Assembly (NCBI RefSeq): GCF_024296665.1
Contig: NZ_CP100762.1
Location: forward strand, 558,001-622,000
Direction: 5' to 3'
Origin: Salinilacihabitans rarus
GTDB taxonomy: Archaea > Halobacteriota > Halobacteria > Halobacteriales > Natrialbaceae
Length of the DNA stretch: 64,000 nucleotides
This document shows, piece after piece, positions 59,756-64,000 of the stretch; within the stretch, counting starts at the first letter, position 1; each line of letters starts with the position of its first letter. The notes beneath the pieces were generated by a model, which worked only from the letters and a program-made list of their open reading frames with translations, was not told the origin of the DNA and did no database searches. The translations under genes and the position numbers were made by a program.

Positions 59756-61851
59756 CAACGCTCAATCTCGCCGGCGTTGCACTCCGAACGTACGATCATC
59801 CCTATCCGTTCGACGTCGCTCCCTTCGCCCACCAGCGGGAAATGTTGTGGTTATTTCAAGAACGCGATCGATTTGTCGCGGTAAACGATAGTCCAACTGG
59901 TGGTGGAAAAACATCGTCGTGGCTGGCCCCAGTCCTCGACGAACAACTCGACACAATCGCGATCTACCCCACCAACGCGCTCATTGCAGATCAGCAAGAT
60001 GCCATCCAACGTGCAGTCGACGATGCAGTAAATCACGACGTTGCCGTGTTGAGAGTGACCGCGGACAGGCTAGCTGAAAGGAGTGACCAGTTCGCTCCTA
60101 ATTCGCATGGAGGAGTCCTTGACGACTGGCTTCAACAGGAGGGACGCTACAACGATCAGCGTATCCTGTTGACGAACCCAGACCTTCTCGTGATGATGCG
60201 TCGCAACCTCTATCGAAGAGGATCACGTGAATACAAGGACTTCGAAGCCGCGATCGTCGATGAATTTCATCGAGCCGGTCGCAAGGAGCAGAACACTCTT
60301 CGCTTTCTGCTTGACGAGATGCAAGCGGAAGACGAGGAGATCGTCGCGCTCCGGAAGGTGGCGTTTCTTAGTGCGACACCTGACGAACGCCAAGAACGAC
60401 TTTTCGAACACGCGATGGAGGCACCGTACGTGCGGATCACCAAAGAAAATTGTTGTGAACTGGCATCGTTCACCGATCCACCCGGCGACGATTGGTACGG
60501 AGTAATGCCACCTATCGAACTCAATGTCCGAACGGCGCCAACCTTCGGCACGGGTGAGACACTCAAAAGCGATGAGGAGGAGACGCTGTCGTTCTGTCGC
60601 AGGGGCAGAACGGTCATCATGCTCGACGGTATTCACGAGGTCGAAGCCGTCCACAGGTGGCTCCAGAACACGCTTGACGGCCGCGTTGAACGGATTGACG
60701 GCTTCGACAGGGGCGACAAGCGCGAAAAACTCAATCAGTTCGACGTTTTGGTCAGCAATTCGGCCGTTGAGGTCGGTATTGACTTCGATGTTGACCGAAT
60801 TCTCTTCGCCGGTCATGACAAGGATAGCTTTCTCCAGCGACTCGGACGGTTGCGCTCGGAGACCTGTTTACGGAAAGCCCGGTGTTACGTGCCAGCAGGG
60901 ATTGCCGATATGTTGTCGAACCACGACAGCGAGACACTTACCCGACAGGAACTTGATGAGTTGCTGGACGACGCATACCCCGAACCACGTCGTCCCGAGA
61001 CATTCGACGCACGATACTCAGCGGCAGAGGCGTTCGAACACCTCAATGATCGGCTACGAAACGCTCCGCCAGACGAAGTGCAAGAGATCAAGCGATCGAC
61101 ACTTGACCGTATCAAACGGCACTTTGGCATCGGATCGGAAACGGAGTTTTCGCTCCGAGATATGGAGGCGTTCACCGGTGCCCTCAACTGGCGAGTACTG
61201 ACGAAACTACAGTGGTACCGAGGAGATAGCATTCAGTCACTCGTCTACGACCGGACGAGAGAGTACGTCACCGTCTACGACCTGTTTTACCTCCTTAGGT
61301 ACGGCAACGTAGAATTCGTCGACCGCGGAACGTTCGAGCGGATCATTCCAGATAGACACAGAGACAGTATCGACCGTAGCCATCGATATGTCGACGGGTT
61401 CTGTATCTACGACGGGACGATCCAGACCAACGACGAAGGTTACGGTCGCAACGTGTATTTTACGGGTGGCACGCTGAACGCGTGGCTGGACCAGACCTCG
61501 AATACAGGACGGAAACCACAGACAAAATCTGGGTTGCGAATCGACGTCGATCCGAATGGGACTGGATCGCGCGTTCCTTCAATCACGAAGGTCAACGAAC
61601 GACTTCGCAAACGAGGTGAGCGAGTTGACGACGAAGAAGAAGGATTACTGTGTTATGCTGTTAGTGGCTCTCCTAGTCGCGTGAAACGACAGTACGGCCT
61701 CGACGACTTTTTCTTCCTTTATCCGATTCAGGTACAGAACAAAGCTGTGCATAGTCTCGCTATCGGAACTGATGCTCTCTACCTTCATTGTCACGTTCTC
61801 GAACAAAAGAACCGGCTGACGGATGATACCGGATCTATTAACTCCATATGA
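59752..61851 (+). CDS. cas3: Cas3' helicase of type I-D, complete
   Basis: A 699-residue superfamily 2 helicase without HD domain, as in type I-D where the HD nuclease is in Cas10d. Motif I is SPTGGGKT (residues 47-54), motif II DEFH (169-172), motif III LSATPD (205-210), motif V SAVEVGIDFD and motif VI QRLGRLR. The C-terminal 280 residues are an accessory domain. It would unwind target DNA after Cascade binding. It overlaps csc1 and cas4 by ATGA, so it sits between the interference and adaptation genes in one operon. Confidence 0.93.
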   Translation: MTTLNLAGVALRTYDHPYPFDVAPFAHQREMLWLFQERDRFVAVNDSPTGGGKTSSWLAPVLDEQLDTIAIYPTNALIADQQDAIQRAVDDAVNHDVAVLRVTADRLAERSDQFAPNSHGGVLDDWLQQEGRYNDQRILLTNPDLLVMMRRNLYRRGSREYKDFEAAIVDEFHRAGRKEQNTLRFLLDEMQAEDEEIVALRKVAFLSATPDERQERLFEHAMEAPYVRITKENCCELASFTDPPGDDWYGVMPPIELNVRTAPTFGTGETLKSDEEETLSFCRRGRTVIMLDGIHEVEAVHRWLQNTLDGRVERIDGFDRGDKREKLNQFDVLVSNSAVEVGIDFDVDRILFAGHDKDSFLQRLGRLRSETCLRKARCYVPAGIADMLSNHDSETLTRQELDELLDDAYPEPRRPETFDARYSAAEAFEHLNDRLRNAPPDEVQEIKRSTLDRIKRHFGIGSETEFSLRDMEAFTGALNWRVLTKLQWYRGDSIQSLVYDRTREYVTVYDLFYLLRYGNVEFVDRGTFERIIPDRHRDSIDRSHRYVDGFCIYDGTIQTNDEGYGRNVYFTGGTLNAWLDQTSNTGRKPQTKSGLRIDVDPNGTGSRVPSITKVNERLRKRGERVDDEEEGLLCYAVSGSPSRVKRQYGLDDFFFLYPIQVQNKAVHSLAIGTDALYLHCHVLEQKNRLTDDTGSINSI

Positions 61852-62456
61852 TAGGATCGGGATTCAGGGATGAACTCGTGCACGTTAGTGCGTTACAGGA
61901 GTTCGTTTATTGTTCACGACGATATTACTATCATCGATATCACGATCAGATCGGTTCGCCGTTTGAGCTCGTTGACGGGCGATCGAAACACGCTACCCAG
62001 TCACGCCGTGGCGGTTGGACCACGGAACGGTACTTCCGATCGGAAGAGCTCGGATTGCATGGAAAGATTGACCTCGTCGAGAGTGATCATGGTTCGCTTA
62101 CCCCTGTCGAGCGGAAACGGGCCGAGAGTGGGGATTACTATCTGAGTGATGAGGTTCAGTTGGCTGGATACTGTATGTTGCTTGAGTCTGCGATCGATGA
62201 GCAAGTCAATGTCGGATATATTTATCTCTACTCGACAGACGAACGACACGCGATCCGAATTTCGGACAACCATCGACAAACCGTGGAAGAAACCGTCTCC
62301 CGCATCAACTCGATGACTGTCAGTTCGATCCCACCATTCACGGATAATCCGAGTAAATGCGACGGCTGTTCTGCACGCGAATACTGCCTACCGGCTGAAA
62401 CCGCCCGAATGGAACATGATAAAGTCCGTGGCACAGGCTGGGAGGACCAGCAATGA
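61848..62456 (+). CDS. cas4: Cas4 (overlap copy of 1106-1714)
   Basis: Identical protein to the gene at 1106-1714, with the four-cysteine cluster (Cys22, 171, 174, 180) and the Asp75/Glu88/Lys90 site. In this copy the upstream gene is the complete cas3', which confirms that cas4 belongs to the same operon as the interference genes. It counts once if the molecule is circular. Confidence 0.95.
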   Translation: MIGSGFRDELVHVSALQEFVYCSRRYYYHRYHDQIGSPFELVDGRSKHATQSRRGGWTTERYFRSEELGLHGKIDLVESDHGSLTPVERKRAESGDYYLSDEVQLAGYCMLLESAIDEQVNVGYIYLYSTDERHAIRISDNHRQTVEETVSRINSMTVSSIPPFTDNPSKCDGCSAREYCLPAETARMEHDKVRGTGWEDQQ

Positions 62457-63457
62457 AAGAATCAGAAGCGATCTTCGAGGATTCGGTCATCTTCGTGACC
62501 AAACAAGGTACCCAAGTCCGGATCGACGGGGGGCAGGTCGTGATCTGGAACGTCGACGCCGAGGAAGATGAAGACCGAAAATTAGCTGGATATCCGATCG
62601 AGCAGCTAGATACAATCAACGTCTTCGGCGGGGTCAACTTCTCGACGCCGTTCGTCGCGAAGGCAAACGAACACGGGATCGTCCTCAACTACTTCACCGA
62701 GAACGGGAAGTACCGAGGAAGCTTTGTTCCTGAGAAGAACACAATCGCGGAGGTCCGTCGAGCACAGTACGCCCTCTCGAGGGATGATGAGATCGCTATC
62801 GCTCGACAGATGATTCAGGCGAAGGTTCGCAACGCACGAACGCTGCTCTCCCGGAAGGGCGTGTACGGAACGGATGTCCTCAAGGACCTTGGTGTCCGGG
62901 TGGAGGACGCGACGACGAAAGACGACATCCGTGGCGTGGAGGGTGAAGCTGCAGAGCGATACTTCCAGCGACTCGACGAGACGCTCATCGACGGCTGGAC
63001 GTTCGAAAAACGGACAAAACGACCACCGGAAGATCACATCAACTCGTTGTTATCACTGACCTACGTCTTCATGAAAAACGAGGTACTGGCTGCACTTCGA
63101 CAATATAATCTTGATCCGTTTCTCGGTGTGTTACACGCTGATCGCCACGGCCGCCCATCACTCGCATTGGACCTCCAGGAGGAGTTTCGACCGATCTTCT
63201 GCGATGCCTTCGTCACGCGGCTAGTCAACCGAGGGACGATTACCCACGACGACTTCCGGAAGGACAACCGACTCAACGGCGACGCGTTCAAGACCTACTG
63301 CGCGAAGTTCGACGAGTTCATGAAAGAAGAACTGACCCACCCACACTTTGAGTACACCGTCACGCGACGTAAGGCAATTCGCCAGCAAGCAATTCTCTTG
63401 CGAAAGACAATCACTAGCGAGCTCGACAAGTATCACTCATTTTCGTTTGTACGATAA
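62453..63457 (+). CDS. cas1: Cas1 (overlap copy of 1711-2715)
   Basis: Identical to the gene at 1711-2715, with Glu163, His228 and Glu243 in place. It overlaps cas4 and precedes cas2 by 2 bp. It is the same gene if the molecule is circular. Confidence 0.96.
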   Translation: MKESEAIFEDSVIFVTKQGTQVRIDGGQVVIWNVDAEEDEDRKLAGYPIEQLDTINVFGGVNFSTPFVAKANEHGIVLNYFTENGKYRGSFVPEKNTIAEVRRAQYALSRDDEIAIARQMIQAKVRNARTLLSRKGVYGTDVLKDLGVRVEDATTKDDIRGVEGEAAERYFQRLDETLIDGWTFEKRTKRPPEDHINSLLSLTYVFMKNEVLAALRQYNLDPFLGVLHADRHGRPSLALDLQEEFRPIFCDAFVTRLVNRGTITHDDFRKDNRLNGDAFKTYCAKFDEFMKEELTHPHFEYTVTRRKAIRQQAILLRKTITSELDKYHSFSFVR

Positions 63458-63459
63458 CC

Positions 63460-63732
63460 ATGCGTCTCGTGATCGCATACGACGTCAGCGACGATACAAA
63501 TCGCCGCCGTGTGTATCGGACGCTACAACGATACGGTGCTTGGCAACAGTACAGTGTCTTCGAACTCGAGATAGACAGTGCCCAACGCGTCGAGCTGGTA
63601 GACGAACTTGAGTCATACATCAATTCTAGCGACGGAGACCGAATTCGGATCTATCGACTCTGTAGTGCCTGCCAAGACGCGACGACGGATATCGGGAGTG
63701 AGCCACCCGACGAACAGTCGAACGTAATCTGA
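63460..63732 (+). CDS. cas2: Cas2 (overlap copy of 2718-2990)
   Basis: Identical to the gene at 2718-2990, including the N-terminal Asp8 strand. It is followed by the same leader and the first repeats of array 1. Confidence 0.96.
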   Translation: MRLVIAYDVSDDTNRRRVYRTLQRYGAWQQYSVFELEIDSAQRVELVDELESYINSSDGDRIRIYRLCSACQDATTDIGSEPPDEQSNVI

Positions 63733-63849
63733 CGGTCTCTCTTCGTGAACCTTTATTAACTCACTGTACAGCCCCAGTCGACGAATGCAGGTGAGGATTT
63801 CAGACCACAAGAAACGTTTTTGATTCCTCTGGTTGTATCTCGACCCCCT
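63733..63849 (+). promoter_or_regulatory. Leader of CRISPR array 1 (overlap copy)
   Basis: Same bases as 2991-3107, with the TATA-like TTATTAA at 63753-63759 and both leader-conserved blocks. Confidence 0.8.
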
Positions 63850-64000
63850 GTCGCAGAGACCAGAAAACCCAGCACGGGATTGAAACAATTATCTGCTTGC
63901 AGGTACGCCCATTCGCGCCAATCGTCGCAGAGACCAGAAAACCCAGCACGGGATTGAAACCCTACTGGATCAGCTATACGATGCCCTCGCGCGAGGACGT
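63850..64000 (+). CRISPR. Start of CRISPR array 1 (overlap copy, cut by window end)
   Basis: Repeats at 63850-63886 and 63924-63960 with one full 37-nt spacer between them, then a 38-nt spacer and the first two bases of a third repeat. It is the same as 3108-3258. Confidence 0.97.

Larger units (their letters stand above)
60743..64000. repeat. Right copy of the 3258-bp terminal direct repeat (circular overlap)
   Basis: Same sequence as 1-3258, starting inside cas3' and running through cas4, cas1, cas2, the leader and the first two repeats of array 1. It supports a circle of 60,742 bp. Sequence to the left of this copy supplies the missing 5' half of the cas3' gene. Confidence 0.9.

Noticed and set aside
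61848-63732. Second set of cas4-cas1-cas2 as a true gene duplication
   Set aside because: It is part of an exact 3258-bp overlap including leader and first spacers; a circular sequence explains it more simply.

Overview
The window comes from a haloarchaeon (class Halobacteria). Predicted proteins are strongly acidic (Asp/Glu-rich), codon use is GC-rich, many genes have a TATA-like box about 25-30 nt before a start codon with little or no leader, and haloarchaeal families such as HalOD1 and several zinc-ribbon and winged-helix families are present. Bases 1-3258 recur at 60743-64000. The sequence therefore reads as a circular (or terminally redundant) molecule of about 60,742 bp presented with a 3.26 kb overlap. 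All cas genes in the overlap appear twice here but are most simply one copy.

The replicon looks like a tailed archaeal virus genome, probably a phage-plasmid/provirus. It has a tyrosine integrase (22908-24206), a large winged-helix candidate replication protein (24392-26941), and a full head-tail module on the + strand (31638-51713): small zinc and membrane proteins, terminase small and large subunits, portal with a C-terminal KTSC-like domain, XkdF-like protease/scaffold, HK97-type capsid protein, head-tail connectors, tail tube, tail assembly chaperones, a short tape-measure-like protein and a 1268-residue glycine-rich/fibronectin-type fibre. The left-centre (8026-11245 and 15031-22905) holds a divergent regulator locus and long runs of tightly overlapping small early genes, many with paired cysteines.

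The outstanding feature is a complete type I-D CRISPR-Cas locus of about 15 kb, a quarter of the replicon, spanning the circle junction (51843 through 60742/1 to 6128). In circular order it has: array 2 (19 repeats plus one degenerate, - strand), its leader, csa3 (- strand), then the divergent + strand operon cas6, cas10d, a separate small gene matching the Cas11d part of Cas10d, csc2, csc1, cas3', cas4, cas1, cas2, then a leader and array 1 (41 repeats plus one degenerate). The two leaders are visibly homologous and the repeats differ only in a 4-nt block. The virus-like element would thus carry its own adaptation, processing and interference machinery.

Host-like cargo (Tat metalloprotease; HalOD1, flavin-binding, PadR and winged-helix proteins, a lipoprotein; a DUF6199-like membrane protein; a truncated VTT protein; a dead IS5-family transposase) sits in islands. 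Two islands are bounded by divergent copies of neighbouring gene fragments, suggesting mosaic recombination with related viruses. Functions are inferred from residues and context only; no database search was run.
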